NCBI RefSeq assembly: GCF_003070885.1
Contig: NZ_CP028913.1
Span: forward strand, 2,108,001 to 2,172,000
DNA: 64,000 bases
Direction of reading: 5' to 3'
Source: Agromyces badenianii
GTDB lineage: Bacteria > Actinomycetota > Actinomycetes > Actinomycetales > Microbacteriaceae
The translations under genes and the position numbers were made by a program. The notes below the pieces were generated by a model. The model had not been told where the DNA came from. It saw nothing but the letters and a program-made list of their open reading frames with translations, and ran no database searches. Positions 11,741 through 20,966 of this stretch are shown here, one piece after another (positions within the stretch are counted from its first letter, which is position 1; the number at the start of each line of letters is the position of its first letter).

Positions 11741-12442
11741 ATGTTCACCGGAATCATCGAGGAGCTCGGCACGATCACGCGCATCGAGCGCTCGGGCGAC
11801 GCGGCACGGCTCACGGTGCGCGGCCCGCTCGCCGTCGAGGGTGTCGAGCACGGCGACTCGATCGCCGTCTCGGGCGTGTGCCTCACCGTCGTCGACTTCG
11901 ACGCCGAGGGCTTCACCGCCGACGTCATGGCGCAGACCCTCGCGATGTCCACGCTCGACGAGGCCCGCGAAGGCCTCGCCGTGAACCTCGAACGCGCGGC
12001 CCGCGTCGGCGACCGCATCGGCGGCCACATCGTGCAGGGGCACATCGACGGCACCGCCGAGGTGCTCGAGATCAGGCCCGGTGACGCGTGGCGGGTCATC
12101 CGCTTCTCGCTCGACCCGGCGCACGCGCCGCTCGTCGTCGACAAGGGCTCGATCGCCGTCGACGGCGTCTCGCTCACGGTCAGCGCCGTGGGCGACGAGC
12201 CCGGCGGCTCGTGGTTCGAGGTCTCGCTCATTCCCGAGACGCTCACCGCCACGACGCTCGGTGCGCGAGTGGTCGGCGACCGGGTGAACATGGAGACCGA
12301 CATCCTCGCCCGGCAGGTCGAGCGGATGCTGCGCTTCGACACGCGCCGGCGCGACGAACCCGCGGGCCACGGCTCGTCGGTGATCGGGTTCCAGGCGGCC
12401 CCGCTCGCGGCGCCGCAGCCGAGCGCCGGAGGTGCCGCATGA
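11741..12442 (+). CDS. ribE: riboflavin synthase, alpha subunit
   Basis: This 233-residue enzyme would dismutate two molecules of 6,7-dimethyl-8-ribityllumazine to riboflavin. It begins with the near-invariant [10 protein letters not shown] and consists of two homologous lumazine-binding barrels: the first with SGVCLTVVD and [10 protein letters not shown], the second with [11 protein letters not shown] and [21 protein letters not shown] Shine-Dalgarno stretch precedes ATG 11741. The C-terminus runs about 20 residues beyond the usual end, in Ala/Pro-rich sequence. The TGA overlaps the ATG of ribBA (ATGA). Confidence 0.96.
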   Translation: MFTGIIEELGTITRIERSGDAARLTVRGPLAVEGVEHGDSIAVSGVCLTVVDFDAEGFTADVMAQTLAMSTLDEAREGLAVNLERAARVGDRIGGHIVQGHIDGTAEVLEIRPGDAWRVIRFSLDPAHAPLVVDKGSIAVDGVSLTVSAVGDEPGGSWFEVSLIPETLTATTLGARVVGDRVNMETDILARQVERMLRFDTRRRDEPAGHGSSVIGFQAAPLAAPQPSAGGAA

Positions 12443-13743
12443 GCCTCGCCACCATTCCCGAAGTGCTCGACGCGCTCCGCGCCGGCAAGCCCGTGATCGT
12501 CGCCGACGACGAGGCTCGCGAGAACGAGGGCGACGCGATCATGGCGGCCGAGTTCGCGACGCAGGAGTGGATCGCCTGGATGGTGCGCCACACGAGCGGA
12601 TACCTCTGCGCTCCGATGCCCAACGATCTCGCCGACCGGCTCGCGCTGCCGCTCATGACCGAGCGCAGCGAAGACGTGCGCGGCACCGCGTACACGATCA
12701 CCGTCGATGCCGCCGACCGCTCCTCCACCGGCATCTCGGCCTCCGACCGGGCGCACACGCTGCGCGTGCTCGCCGATCCCGCAGCGACGCCCGATCGGCT
12801 GATCCGCCCTGGGCACGTCATCCCGCTGCGCGCGGTCGACGGGGGCGTGCGCGAACGCCCCGGCCACACCGAGGCGGCCGTCGACCTCTTGCGGCTCGCC
12901 GGCCTCTCCCCCGTCGGCGTCATCGGCGAGATCATCGCCGACGACGGCGAGATGATGCGCCTGCCGGGCCTCATCGACCTCGGCGACCGCGAGGGCCTGC
13001 CGGTGACGACCGTCGCCGCGCTCGTCGACTGGCTCGAGCATCACCACGCGGGCCACGACCTCGCCGCGACGCCCCCGTCGGCGTCCGTACCGGAATCCTC
13101 CTCCGTCGACTTCGAGGTCGAGACCGCGTTGCCGACCGAGCACGGCGAGTTCCGGGTGCGCGCCTACCGCGATCGCGCCACCGGCGCCGACCACGTCGCG
13201 ATCATCGCCGGCGACCCGGCCGCGACCGCCGCGGGCGCGATCGTCCGGGTGCACTCGGAGTGCCTCACGGGCGAGGCGTTCGGATCGCTGAAGTGCGAGT
13301 GCGGGCCGCAGCTCGATGCGGCCCTCGAGGCGATCCAGCAGGACGGCGGGGTCGTCGTCTACCTGCGCGGCCACGAGGGGCGCGGCATCGGCCTCATCAA
13401 CAAGCTCCGGGCGTATCGGCTGCAGGAGGACGGGCTCGACACCCTCGACGCGAATCTCGCGCTGGGCCTGCCGATCGATGCGCGCGACTACAGCGCCGCC
13501 ACCGCGATCCTCACCGACCTCGGCATCGGCCGGGTGCGCCTGCTCACCAACAACCCCGAGAAGGTGCGACAGCTCGAGGCGCACGGCATCACCGTCACCG
13601 AGCGCCTGCCGCTCGTCGTCGGCGTCGGCATCGGCAATGCCGGGTACCTCGACACGAAGCGGCACCGCATGGGACACACGATCGACGACCGGCAACTGAC
13701 CGACGGCGCAGCCGAAACCCTTCTGGAAGGACACCCATCATGA
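12439..13743 (+). CDS. ribBA: bifunctional 3,4-dihydroxy-2-butanone-4-phosphate synthase / GTP cyclohydrolase II
   Basis: A 434-residue fusion supplies both substrates of the pathway. The N-terminal DHBP synthase (to about residue 205) has the acidic loop [14 protein letters not shown], then [13 protein letters not shown] and [10 protein letters not shown]. The C-terminal GTP cyclohydrolase II has the zinc motif [20 protein letters not shown] near residues 272-291 and [11 protein letters not shown]. Both halves look intact. Four-base overlaps with ribE and ribH show translational coupling. Confidence 0.97.
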   Translation: MSLATIPEVLDALRAGKPVIVADDEARENEGDAIMAAEFATQEWIAWMVRHTSGYLCAPMPNDLADRLALPLMTERSEDVRGTAYTITVDAADRSSTGISASDRAHTLRVLADPAATPDRLIRPGHVIPLRAVDGGVRERPGHTEAAVDLLRLAGLSPVGVIGEIIADDGEMMRLPGLIDLGDREGLPVTTVAALVDWLEHHHAGHDLAATPPSASVPESSSVDFEVETALPTEHGEFRVRAYRDRATGADHVAIIAGDPAATAAGAIVRVHSECLTGEAFGSLKCECGPQLDAALEAIQQDGGVVVYLRGHEGRGIGLINKLRAYRLQEDGLDTLDANLALGLPIDARDYSAATAILTDLGIGRVRLLTNNPEKVRQLEAHGITVTERLPLVVGVGIGNAGYLDTKRHRMGHTIDDRQLTDGAAETLLEGHPS

Positions 13744-14213
13744 GTGGAGCAGGATCCCCCGAACTCGACGTCGACGGTCGCGGGCTCACGGTCGTCATCG
13801 TCGCGGGCAGCTGGCACGACGAGATCACGAACGGCCTGATCGCGGGTGCGACCCGCACGCTCGAGGCATCCGGCGCCGACTTCTCGCTCGTGCGCGTGCC
13901 CGGCAGCTTCGAACTGCCCGTCGTGGCGAAGGCGGCGCTCGAGCAGGGCGCCGACGCGGTCGTCGCGCTCGGCGTGATCATCCGCGGCGGAACACCGCAC
14001 TTCGAGTACGTCTCCGCAGCGGCGACCGACGGGCTCACGCGGGTCGCGCTCGACACCGGCAAGCCCGTCGGCTTCGGCCTGCTGACCCTCGACGACGAGC
14101 AGCAGGGTCTCGACCGTGCAGGGCTCGCCGGCTCGAAGGAGGACAAGGGGCGTGAGGCGGCCGAAGCCGCCATCGCGACCGTGCGCGCCCTGCGCGAGCT
14201 GGGCCGGGGCTAG
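13740..14213 (+). CDS. ribH: 6,7-dimethyl-8-ribityllumazine synthase
   Basis: This 157-residue subunit would condense 5-amino-6-ribitylaminouracil with dihydroxybutanone phosphate and normally assembles into pentamers or icosahedra. Family segments include [32 protein letters not shown] near residues 52-66, [15 protein letters not shown] with the catalytic His, and [19 protein letters not shown] sequence precedes the start. It is the last gene of the riboflavin operon, and its stop lies four bases from that of a converging membrane-protein gene. Confidence 0.96.
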   Translation: MSGAGSPELDVDGRGLTVVIVAGSWHDEITNGLIAGATRTLEASGADFSLVRVPGSFELPVVAKAALEQGADAVVALGVIIRGGTPHFEYVSAAATDGLTRVALDTGKPVGFGLLTLDDEQQGLDRAGLAGSKEDKGREAAEAAIATVRALRELGRG

Positions 14214-14217
14214 GGCC

Positions 14218-14661
14218 CTACGGCTTCCACACCATCAGCACGACGACGACGACGAGGAGCAGCGACGCGATGCCGCTGCCGGCCGCGATCGCGGGGTAGC
14301 CCGCCTTCGACGCCTCGGCGCCGTCGCTCGCGCCGAGCGCTTCTGCGGCCTTCTTCATCGACGGCACGACGACGAAGAGCGTCAGGGCGAAGGCGACGAT
14401 GTAGAGGATGATCGACCAGAGGATCCACGGCGTCGTGAACGAGAGACCGTACTTCTCATCGGCCATGCCCATGACGCCGAAGCCGAGCAGGAAGACGATG
14501 AGCGAGAGCCACGAGAAGATCGTGGTCGACTTCGCGAGCACGGCCACCTGCGCACCGTTGCCGGCGCGCACCGCTCGCATCGCGGTCATCGGGAGGATCG
14601 CCATCGGACCGACGATGAAGACGGCGCCGACGACGTGCAGAATGCTGAACAGGGTATCCAT
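14218..14661 (-). CDS. DUF2269-like integral membrane protein
   Basis: A 147-residue protein with four predicted membrane helices: near residues 5-27, 50-66, 78-100 and 126-144. The first helix begins LFSILHVVGAVFIVGPM, with a His in a membrane segment, as in small DUF2269-type proteins. A short charged stretch (KKAAEALGASDGAEAS) separates helices three and four. The function is unknown. The ATG at 14661 gives a protein that opens directly with the first helix; longer upstream frames lack support. It converges on ribH. Confidence 0.7.
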   Translation of the reverse strand: MDTLFSILHVVGAVFIVGPMAILPMTAMRAVRAGNGAQVAVLAKSTTIFSWLSLIVFLLGFGVMGMADEKYGLSFTTPWILWSIILYIVAFALTLFVVVPSMKKAAEALGASDGAEASKAGYPAIAAGSGIASLLLVVVVVLMVWKP

Positions 14662-14919
14662 GGGCTCAGCATAACGAGGGGCGGATGCCGCGACATCCGT
14701 CGCTCGGCGCATCTCCTTCGATGCGCCCGGCAAGAACCGGCGCGTCGGCAGGGCACGGGCGGCGCGATGCTCCTCGTGTATTGGGGATTCCGCGACGAAT
14801 GAGGCATAGGCTAGTGCGGTTGCCACAAGCGACGATTCCCTTCCACCGACTCCGCTCCGCGTCAGACCGATGCAACCGGAGGCCGGCACCCGAATACGCC
14901 TACGGAGTCCTCGCAAGCG

Positions 14920-16281
14920 ATGTCCACATCCACCGCAGCCACTGCCGCACCCGCAACCCCGGCGAATCCGCGCAGCCGAGTCGTTCTCGCGAGCCTCATC
15001 GGCACGACGATCGAGTTCTACGACTTCTACGTCTACGCGACCGCCGCGGTGCTCGTCTTCCCGCACCTCTTCTTCCCCACTGGCGACCCCACGACCGCCC
15101 TGCTCTCGTCGTTCGCCGTCTTCGGCGCGGCGATGGTCGCCCGCCCGCTCGGCGCCGTGATCTTCGGCCACCTCGGCGACAAGCACGGCCGTAAGGCCAC
15201 GCTCGTGGGAGCCCTGCTCACGATGGGCATCGCGACCTTCCTCATCGGACTCCTGCCGACCTACGCACTCGTCGGCTGGCTCGCTCCGCTCCTGCTCGTG
15301 ATCCTCCGCATCGCCCAGGGCTTCGCCCTCGGCGGCGAGTGGTCGGGCGCCGCACTCGTGGCGACCGAGAACGCGCCGAAGGGCAAGCGCGCCTGGTACG
15401 GCACCTTCCCGCAGCTCGGGGCGCCCATCGGCTTCATCATCGCGAACGGCCTCTTCCTCGTCATAGCGGCAGTGCTGCCGTCGGACGACCCCTCGATGCC
15501 GTCGCAGGCCTTCCTCGACTGGGGCTGGCGCATCCCCTTCCTATTCTCGGTCGTGATGGTCATCGTCGGCCTCTGGGTGCGACTGCGCCTCGTCGAGTCG
15601 ACCGCATTCTCGAAGGCGTCCAAGGAGGGCAAGCTCAAGAAGCTCCCGCTCGGCGAGGTGTTCAAGCACCACTGGAAGCAGCTCATCCTCGGCACCTTCT
15701 TCATGCTCGCGACCTACGCGCTCTTCTACCTGATGACGACCTTCTCGCTCTCCTACGGTCGCGCGCCCGTCGAGGCCGCAGAGGGCGCACTGCCCGGTCT
15801 CGGCTACTCGTACACCACCTTCGCGCTGATGCTCATCGGCGGCGTCGTGTTCTTCGGTGTCTTCACGCTCGTCTCCGGCCCATTGGCCGACCGATGGGGC
15901 CGCCGCAAGACGCTCATCTGGGTCACCCTCGGCATCATCGCGTTCGGCCTCGTCTGGGTTCCGCTGCTCGGCGCCGGATTCTGGGGCGTCATGCTCTGGC
16001 TCGTCGTGGGCTTCTCGCTCATGGGACTGACCTTCGGCCCGATGGGCGCGCTCCTGCCCGAGCTCTTCCCGACGAACGTGCGGTACACGGGTTCCGGCAT
16101 CTCGTACAACGTGTCGTCCATCCTCGGTGCCGCCGTCGCCCCGTTCATCGCGGTCGCGCTCTGGCAGTCGGGCGGGGGCAGCCCGTTCTGGGTCGGCATC
16201 TACCTGTCGGTCATGGCGGTGCTCACGCTCATCGCCCTGCTCCTCTCGAAGGAGACGAAGGACATCGACATCGACGCCTGA
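14920..16281 (+). CDS. MFS transporter, metabolite:H+ symporter (ProP/ShiA-like) family
   Basis: The 453-residue protein has twelve predicted membrane segments and metabolite:H+ symporter motifs: GTTIEFYDFYVYATAA in helix one, GHLGDKHGRKATL in the loop after helix two, and GGEWSGAALVATENAP after helix four. It probably imports a small carboxylate, betaine or aromatic acid with protons; the substrate is not readable. A Ser/Thr/Ala/Pro-rich N-terminus of about 20 residues precedes helix one. The 258 bases before it contain TAGGCT near 14808 but no clear promoter. A 19-bp terminator hairpin follows. Confidence 0.88.
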   Translation: MSTSTAATAAPATPANPRSRVVLASLIGTTIEFYDFYVYATAAVLVFPHLFFPTGDPTTALLSSFAVFGAAMVARPLGAVIFGHLGDKHGRKATLVGALLTMGIATFLIGLLPTYALVGWLAPLLLVILRIAQGFALGGEWSGAALVATENAPKGKRAWYGTFPQLGAPIGFIIANGLFLVIAAVLPSDDPSMPSQAFLDWGWRIPFLFSVVMVIVGLWVRLRLVESTAFSKASKEGKLKKLPLGEVFKHHWKQLILGTFFMLATYALFYLMTTFSLSYGRAPVEAAEGALPGLGYSYTTFALMLIGGVVFFGVFTLVSGPLADRWGRRKTLIWVTLGIIAFGLVWVPLLGAGFWGVMLWLVVGFSLMGLTFGPMGALLPELFPTNVRYTGSGISYNVSSILGAAVAPFIAVALWQSGGGSPFWVGIYLSVMAVLTLIALLLSKETKDIDIDA

Positions 16282-16289
16282 GCCCGGCG

Positions 16290-16331
16290 ACGACGGCGGG
16301 GCGGATGCTGCGGCATCCGCCCCGCCGTCGT
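16290..16331 (+). terminator. terminator of the MFS transporter gene
   Basis: A 19-bp stem (16290-16308 with 16313-16331) closes a TGCG tetraloop nine bases after the stop codon. The inner part of the stem is CGGATGC/GCATCCG, the same core found in four other terminators in this window. Confidence 0.85.
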
Positions 16332-16469
16332 TCCCGGCCCCGTTCACGCGATCGTGCACGACCCTCTTCTCGGCTCCCGTCGCCGGGCGTACCATGGCAG
16401 CGAACAGGGCCGCCGAGTCATCCGCCGGCATCGTCGACGCCCGGCCGCCCAGGATGGCGGGGAATGCAG

Positions 16470-16895
16470 ATGAACATGACGATGGACATGATGAAGGGCG
16501 CCATGTCGTCGTCGGAGATGCCGATGCAGGGCATGGATCCGGCGATGATGCAGGAGTGTCTCGAGGCCCTCTCCGCGTGCATGCAGGCGTGCGTGATGTG
16601 CGCCGATGCCGACGCGAGCGAGGGCATGGGCCGGTGCGCGGGTCTCTGCGCGAACTGCGCCGACATGTGCTCGACCATGATGCGCATGATGCTGCGCATG
16701 CACGGCTGGGACATGCAGGTCATGATGTCGATGATGCAGTCCACGACGATGATGGCTCGCGCCTGCTCGACCGAGTGCATGATGCACGCCGACATGAGCG
16801 AGCACTGCCGCATGTGCGCGATGGCGTGCGATCAGGCCGTGATGGCGCTCGAGAAGATGATGGGCTCGATGAGCGAGGCGATGCCGATGGCATGA
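16470..16895 (+). CDS. Met/Cys-rich four-helix-bundle copper-binding protein (Csp/DUF326-like)
   Basis: By my count this 141-residue protein contains 38 methionines and 13 cysteines. The Cys residues are spaced as in copper storage proteins: CLEALSACMQACVMC, CAGLCANCADMC, then CSTEC and CRMCAMAC, arranged along predicted amphipathic helices. Csp proteins line a four-helix bundle with cysteines that bind many Cu(I) ions. No signal peptide is visible, so a cytosolic location is likely. GGGGA (16459-16463) is six bases before ATG 16470; the in-frame ATG at 16464 would add two residues. Function is inferred from the Cys pattern. Confidence 0.75.
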   Translation: MNMTMDMMKGAMSSSEMPMQGMDPAMMQECLEALSACMQACVMCADADASEGMGRCAGLCANCADMCSTMMRMMLRMHGWDMQVMMSMMQSTTMMARACSTECMMHADMSEHCRMCAMACDQAVMALEKMMGSMSEAMPMA

Positions 16896-16911
16896 CGATC
16901 GATCGGCCCTA

Positions 16912-16974
16912 CCGCGGTAGCCGACTCGGATGCCGCGGTACCCGACTCGGATGCCGGTGACCCGATTCGCCAGG
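16912..16974. repeat. short tandem repeat of a 21-bp unit
   Basis: Two copies of CCGCGGTANCCGACTCGGATG (16912-16932 and 16933-16953) differ at one base and are followed by a decayed third copy (16954-16974). The array lies between the copper-protein gene and a converging small gene. It contains the GGATGCC core common in this window. No function is evident. Confidence 0.6.
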
Positions 16975-16982
16975 CGACGGCG

Positions 16983-17336
16983 TCAGGCGGCGGCGACGCT
17001 GAAGTGTCGCGCACCGAGCGCGAGCACGCCGTAGACGGCGTGCACGGCGACCGGGTCGCCGGCGGCGAGTCCGCCGCCGAACGCGTCGTGGTGCCAGACC
17101 CGGCGAACCGAGTCGCTCGAGAACTCGGCGAGCGTGGCGAACCCGTCTGGGCTCACCTCGACGACGACCGCATCGACCCACTTGCTCGCCGTCGTCGCGA
17201 CGAGTCGCGTCTGCATCGTGTGCAGCCGGTGACCCGGTCGTTCACTGCGGCAGTCTGCCGCAGTGTCGCAGCCGCGCATGCCCATGACCGCGCCGGCGTG
17301 CGGCTCGGTGCTGGTGTGCGGCTCGCGTTGCGACAT
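16983..17336 (-). CDS. hypothetical protein, small beta-rich C-terminal domain
   Basis: I do not recognise this 117-residue protein. Its first 40 residues are hydrophilic and low in structure. From MQTRLVATTASKWVDAVVVE onward it looks like a compact beta-rich domain ending in AVYGVLALGARHFSVAAA. GAGGAG stands seven bases before ATG 17336, which favours the long form; the internal Met at residue 41 (base 17216) is an alternative. It lies downstream of the ferredoxin gene on the same strand, separated by 119 bases. No membrane segment or catalytic motif is evident. Confidence 0.55.
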   Translation of the reverse strand: MSQREPHTSTEPHAGAVMGMRGCDTAADCRSERPGHRLHTMQTRLVATTASKWVDAVVVEVSPDGFATLAEFSSDSVRRVWHHDAFGGGLAAGDPVAVHAVYGVLALGARHFSVAAA

Positions 17337-17455
17337 GAGGGCTCCTCGGTGTTCGATGCGGCCACGTTACGCGTCGAGCGCTCGGATGTCGCATCCAGCC
17401 GTCACACGCGGAAACAGTCACCCCGCGTACGGCCCCGCTGCACGAACGCTGCGAC

Positions 17456-17785
17456 TCAGGCGTGCCCCTCGGCCTGCGGCGGCAGGGCCGCCACGAGCGG
17501 GTGGTCGAAATCGAGGGTGCCCGTCTTCGCTGCGCCGCCCGGCGAGCCGAGCTCGTCGAAGAACTCGACGTTGGCCTTGTAGTAGTCGGCCCACACGTCG
17601 GGCAGGTCGTCTTCGTAGTAGATGGCCTCGACCGGGCAGACCGGTTCGCAGGCCCCGCAGTCGACGCACTCGTCGGGGTGGATGTAGAGCGAGCGCTCAC
17701 CCTCGTAGATGCAGTCGACCGGGCACTCGTCGATGCAGGCACGGTCTTTGACGTCGACGCAGGGCAGCGCGATGACGTACGTCAC
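17456..17785 (-). CDS. fdxA: 7Fe ferredoxin (3Fe-4S/4Fe-4S), FdxA type
   Basis: This 109-residue electron carrier opens with the typical [20 protein letters not shown]. The spacing C-x7-C-x3-CP would bind the 3Fe-4S cluster. [20 protein letters not shown] would bind the 4Fe-4S cluster. An acidic tail of about 50 residues follows, as in other actinobacterial FdxA proteins. The GTG start overlaps the TGA of the reductase gene upstream (GTGA), so the two should be made together, and the pair probably feeds electrons to the sulfite reductase about 8 kb upstream on the same strand. Confidence 0.94.
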   Translation of the reverse strand: MTYVIALPCVDVKDRACIDECPVDCIYEGERSLYIHPDECVDCGACEPVCPVEAIYYEDDLPDVWADYYKANVEFFDELGSPGGAAKTGTLDFDHPLVAALPPQAEGHA

Positions 17786-19197
17786 GACGCCACCAGGGCG
17801 CCGGCACCCGAGATTTCCACCTGCTCCTCGCGCGGCACGACCTTCACGCGCTCGCGCACGACGTCGCCCTCCCACGCCTCGCCGAGCGCGCGTTCGTGGG
17901 CGTCGAGCTCGAGCCATCCGGCCCAGGTCGTGTAGCGGATGCCGCGCGCCTCGAGCAGCTCGAACACCTCGTCGCCGTCGGGCCCCGCCGCGACGACCGG
18001 TTCGGGCAGCACGCCCGCCGCGGCATCCGCGAGCAGGTTCGTGATGGTCTCGAGGGCGTCGCCCTTGGTGTGTCCGATGAGCCCGACGGGACCGCGCTTG
18101 ATCCACCCCGTGGCGTAGACGCCGTCAATGGGCGTGCCCGCGGCATCGGTCACCCGGCCGCCGTCGTTCGGGATCACGGCCGCTCGCTCGTCGAACGGCA
18201 CGCCGGCAACCGGCGAGCTCGCATAGCCGACGGCACGGTAGACCGCCTGCACGGCGACGTCGACGAACTCGCCAGTGCCCTCGACCGAGCCGTCGCCGAC
18301 GGGGCGCGTGCGCTCGAAGCGCACGCCCTCGACCCGCGAGGTGCCGAGCACCTCGACCGGTGCGTGCAGGAAGTGCAGGTGCAGTCGGCGCGACGCCGTG
18401 GGCTGCCAGTCGGCGGGCTTGCGCCAGCCGTTCAGGGTGCGGGTCATGACCTTGACCTGGTTGTTGGAGGCGAGCAGCTGGTCGGCATGCGGGTCGCCGG
18501 CCGCGCGCTCGAAGTCGTCGTCGTACACGATCACGTCGACGTCGGGCACGTCGCCGAGCTCGCGCAGCTCGATGGGGGTGAACTTCACGTGAGTGGGGCC
18601 GCGGCGGCCGAAGACGTGCACGTCGGTCACGGGCGACGCCTCCAGCCCGGCGACGACGTTGGCCGGGACATCCGTCGACAGCAGGTCCTTCGGATGCTTC
18701 GCGAGCACCCGCGCGACGTCGAGGGCCACGTTGCCGTTGCCGATCACGGCGATCTCACGAGCCTCGAGCGGCCACTCGCGCGGCACGTCGGGGTGCCCGT
18801 CGTACCAGGCGACGACGTCGGCGGCGCCGTAGGAGCCGGGCAGGTCGATGCCGGGGATGTCGAGCGGGGCGTCCTTCAGGGCGCCGGTGGCGAAGACCAC
18901 GGCGTCGTAGCGCTCGCGCAGCTCGTCGACGCTGACATCGCGGCCGACCTCGACGTTGCCGATGAGCCGGATCGTGCCAGCGTCGAGCATCTCGTGCAGC
19001 GAGTTCACGATGCCCTTGATGCGCGGGTGGTCGGGCGCGACGCCGTAGCGGATGAGCCCGTAGGGCGCGGGGAGCGACTCGAACAGGTCGATCGCGACCT
19101 CACCGCCGGCGGCGGTCACCTGGCGGTGCAGGATGTTCCCGGCATAGATGCCGGCGGGGCCGGCGCCGACGATCGCGACGCGGAGGGGACGGGTCAT
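17782..19197 (-). CDS. fprA: ferredoxin/flavodoxin-NADP+ reductase (adrenodoxin reductase-like, FprA)
   Basis: A 471-residue FAD- and NADP-binding protein. The FAD site is [18 protein letters not shown] (residues 6-23), then [20 protein letters not shown], characteristic of adrenodoxin-reductase-like enzymes. The NADP site is [17 protein letters not shown] near residue 150, and the C-terminal segment has [17 protein letters not shown]. It would transfer electrons from NADPH to the ferredoxin encoded immediately downstream. Its place at the end of the sulfate-assimilation cluster suggests that sulfite reductase is the main electron consumer. Confidence 0.93.
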   Translation of the reverse strand: MTRPLRVAIVGAGPAGIYAGNILHRQVTAAGGEVAIDLFESLPAPYGLIRYGVAPDHPRIKGIVNSLHEMLDAGTIRLIGNVEVGRDVSVDELRERYDAVVFATGALKDAPLDIPGIDLPGSYGAADVVAWYDGHPDVPREWPLEAREIAVIGNGNVALDVARVLAKHPKDLLSTDVPANVVAGLEASPVTDVHVFGRRGPTHVKFTPIELRELGDVPDVDVIVYDDDFERAAGDPHADQLLASNNQVKVMTRTLNGWRKPADWQPTASRRLHLHFLHAPVEVLGTSRVEGVRFERTRPVGDGSVEGTGEFVDVAVQAVYRAVGYASSPVAGVPFDERAAVIPNDGGRVTDAAGTPIDGVYATGWIKRGPVGLIGHTKGDALETITNLLADAAAGVLPEPVVAAGPDGDEVFELLEARGIRYTTWAGWLELDAHERALGEAWEGDVVRERVKVVPREEQVEISGAGALVAS

Positions 19198-19251
19198 GCT
19201 GCGGGCCTTTCGAAGGGAGTGGGGTGCGCGGGTCTACGGTGCCCGCAGGAG

Positions 19252-20046
19252 CTAGGGAGCGGTCGAGCGCGGTGCCCGCCCGGCGCCGGAGGCGATCGCC
19301 TCGGGCGCGTACGGGCTGAGCGTCACGACGTCGCCGACGACGACGACCGCGGGCGAGCGGATGCCGCGGCGTGCCGCCTGCAGCGCGATCGTGCCGAGCG
19401 TGCCCACGGTCACCCGCTGGCGAGGCCCGTAGCCGTCTTCGACAACAGCGACGGGGCAGTCTACGCCGCGCTCACCCCGGGCGAGGGTGATCGCCGAGTT
19501 CGCGAGCGTGCCGATGCCCATGAGGAGCACCACGGTGTGGTCGCGGCCGCCGCCGAGCGCCTGGATCTGGTCGTGCCCGGTGACGACGGTGAAGGTCGTC
19601 GCGAGGCCGCGATGCGTGAGCGGGATTCCGGCGATCGCGGGCACCGAGATGGCGCTCGTGATGCCGGGTACGACCTCGACGTCGACACCGGCGTCGTGAC
19701 AGAACGCGACTTCCTCGCCGCCACGGCCGAAGATGAACGGGTCGCCGCCCTTCAGGCGCACGACGCGCTTGCCGTCGCGGGCGAGGGCGACGAGCAGCTC
19801 GTTGATCGCGTCTTGCGGCACGGCGTGGTGGCCGGGCAGCTTGCCGACGTCGACGACCTCGGCGCGGAGCGTGACACCCTCGGCGGCGAGCCCGTCGAGG
19901 ACCCCGCGCGCGCCGAGCCGGTCGGCGACGACGACATCGGCGGCCTCGAGTGCGCGCAGTCCGCGGATCGTGAGGAGTCCGGGGTCACCCGGCCCGGCGC
20001 CCACGAGGGTGACGCGGCCCGGTGCCGGGATGGGCGGCGTGGTCAT
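19252..20046 (-). CDS. cobA: uroporphyrinogen-III C-methyltransferase
   Basis: This 264-residue SAM-dependent enzyme would methylate uroporphyrinogen III twice to precorrin-2, the start of sirohaem synthesis. It shows VTLVGAGPGDPGLLTIRGLRAL near the N-terminus, DRLGARGVLD, the VRLKGGDPFIFGRGGEE block near residues 94-110, and VVPGITSAISVPAIAGIPLTHR. It has only the methyltransferase part and no CysG-type dehydrogenase or ferrochelatase domain. The ATG overlaps the stop codon of the ABC permease (ATGA). Placement in the sulfur cluster fits a need for sirohaem by sulfite reductase. Confidence 0.94.
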   Translation of the reverse strand: MTTPPIPAPGRVTLVGAGPGDPGLLTIRGLRALEAADVVVADRLGARGVLDGLAAEGVTLRAEVVDVGKLPGHHAVPQDAINELLVALARDGKRVVRLKGGDPFIFGRGGEEVAFCHDAGVDVEVVPGITSAISVPAIAGIPLTHRGLATTFTVVTGHDQIQALGGGRDHTVVLLMGIGTLANSAITLARGERGVDCPVAVVEDGYGPRQRVTVGTLGTIALQAARRGIRSPAVVVVGDVVTLSPYAPEAIASGAGRAPRSTAP

Positions 20047-20966
20047 CTGCTGCCTCCCTGGAGGAGACCCCGGCGGCGGAGCATCCGTCGCTCGAGCGGG
20101 GCGAACACCACGAGCTCGATGAGGATGCCGATCGCGAGGATCACGAGGATCGTCGCGAGCACACCGGCGAGGTCGGCGAGTTCGCGGCTCTGGTCGAGCA
20201 TCGAGCCGAGCCCGAAGCCGATCGTGCCGCCGACGGCGATGATCTCGGCCGCCATGAGCGAGCGCCACGAGAACGCCCAGCCCTGTTTGAGCCCGGCGAC
20301 GTAGCCGGGGAGTGCGGCGGGGAGCACGACGAGGGCGGCGAGGCGTCCCGGCCCAGCACCCAGCACCGTGCCCACCCGCCGCAGCTGAGGGGGAACCTGT
20401 TCGACACCGGCGATGAGCCCGTTCACGATCGAGGGCACCGCGCCCATGAGCACGACGAAGTACACGGTGGCGTCGGTCAGGCCGAACCAGATGATTGCGG
20501 CCGGCACCCACGCGACCGACGGCAGCACCTGCAGGCCCGAGATGATCGGTCCGATGGCGCGTCGCAACGGCTTCACCTCGGCGAGCAGCAGCCCGAGCGG
20601 GGTGCCGACGACGACGGCGATGAGGAAGCCCACGATGCCGCGCTCGAGGCTCGTGGCGACGGCGAGCTGCAAGCGGCCCGCCTCCCACGACTGCGTGATC
20701 GCCATGACGACGTCGAGCGGACCGGGCACGATGTCGGGCCGCGGCTGGGCGATCACGACGTAGAGCTGCCAGGCCGCGACGAGGGCGACGACGAAGACGA
20801 TCGGCGGCACGACGCTCGTCGTGAACCGGCGCCATGCGCTCGGTGCGCGTTCGGGGTCGGTCTGCAGGCGGTCGAGGCCGGCCTCGAGGCTGCGCAGTTC
20901 GTCGTGTGCGGATGCCTCGGGGCCGGCGGCCTCGCGCCCGCCGAGCACGGTCGTCTCATGCGGCAT
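20043..20966 (-). CDS. ABC transporter permease, sulfonate/taurine/nitrate type
   Basis: A 307-residue inner membrane protein with about six membrane helices and a hydrophilic N-terminus of about 55 residues. The region AAEIIAVGGTIGFGLGSMLDQ, with the preceding QGWAFSWRSLM, is the EAA-type loop that contacts the ATPase in SsuC/TauC-like permeases. A further family feature is LQVLPSVAWVPAAIIWFG. It would form the channel of the importer with the ATPase and binding protein upstream. ATG 20966 overlaps the end of the ATPase gene by 11 bases. Confidence 0.9.
   Translation of the reverse strand: MPHETTVLGGREAAGPEASAHDELRSLEAGLDRLQTDPERAPSAWRRFTTSVVPPIVFVVALVAAWQLYVVIAQPRPDIVPGPLDVVMAITQSWEAGRLQLAVATSLERGIVGFLIAVVVGTPLGLLLAEVKPLRRAIGPIISGLQVLPSVAWVPAAIIWFGLTDATVYFVVLMGAVPSIVNGLIAGVEQVPPQLRRVGTVLGAGPGRLAALVVLPAALPGYVAGLKQGWAFSWRSLMAAEIIAVGGTIGFGLGSMLDQSRELADLAGVLATILVILAIGILIELVVFAPLERRMLRRRGLLQGGSR

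Noticed and set aside
10693..13734. A 1013-residue open frame antisense to the riboflavin operon
   Set aside because: It overlaps ribD, ribE and ribBA, whose motifs are intact. Long antisense frames are expected in 70% G+C DNA, and its composition is unlike a real protein.
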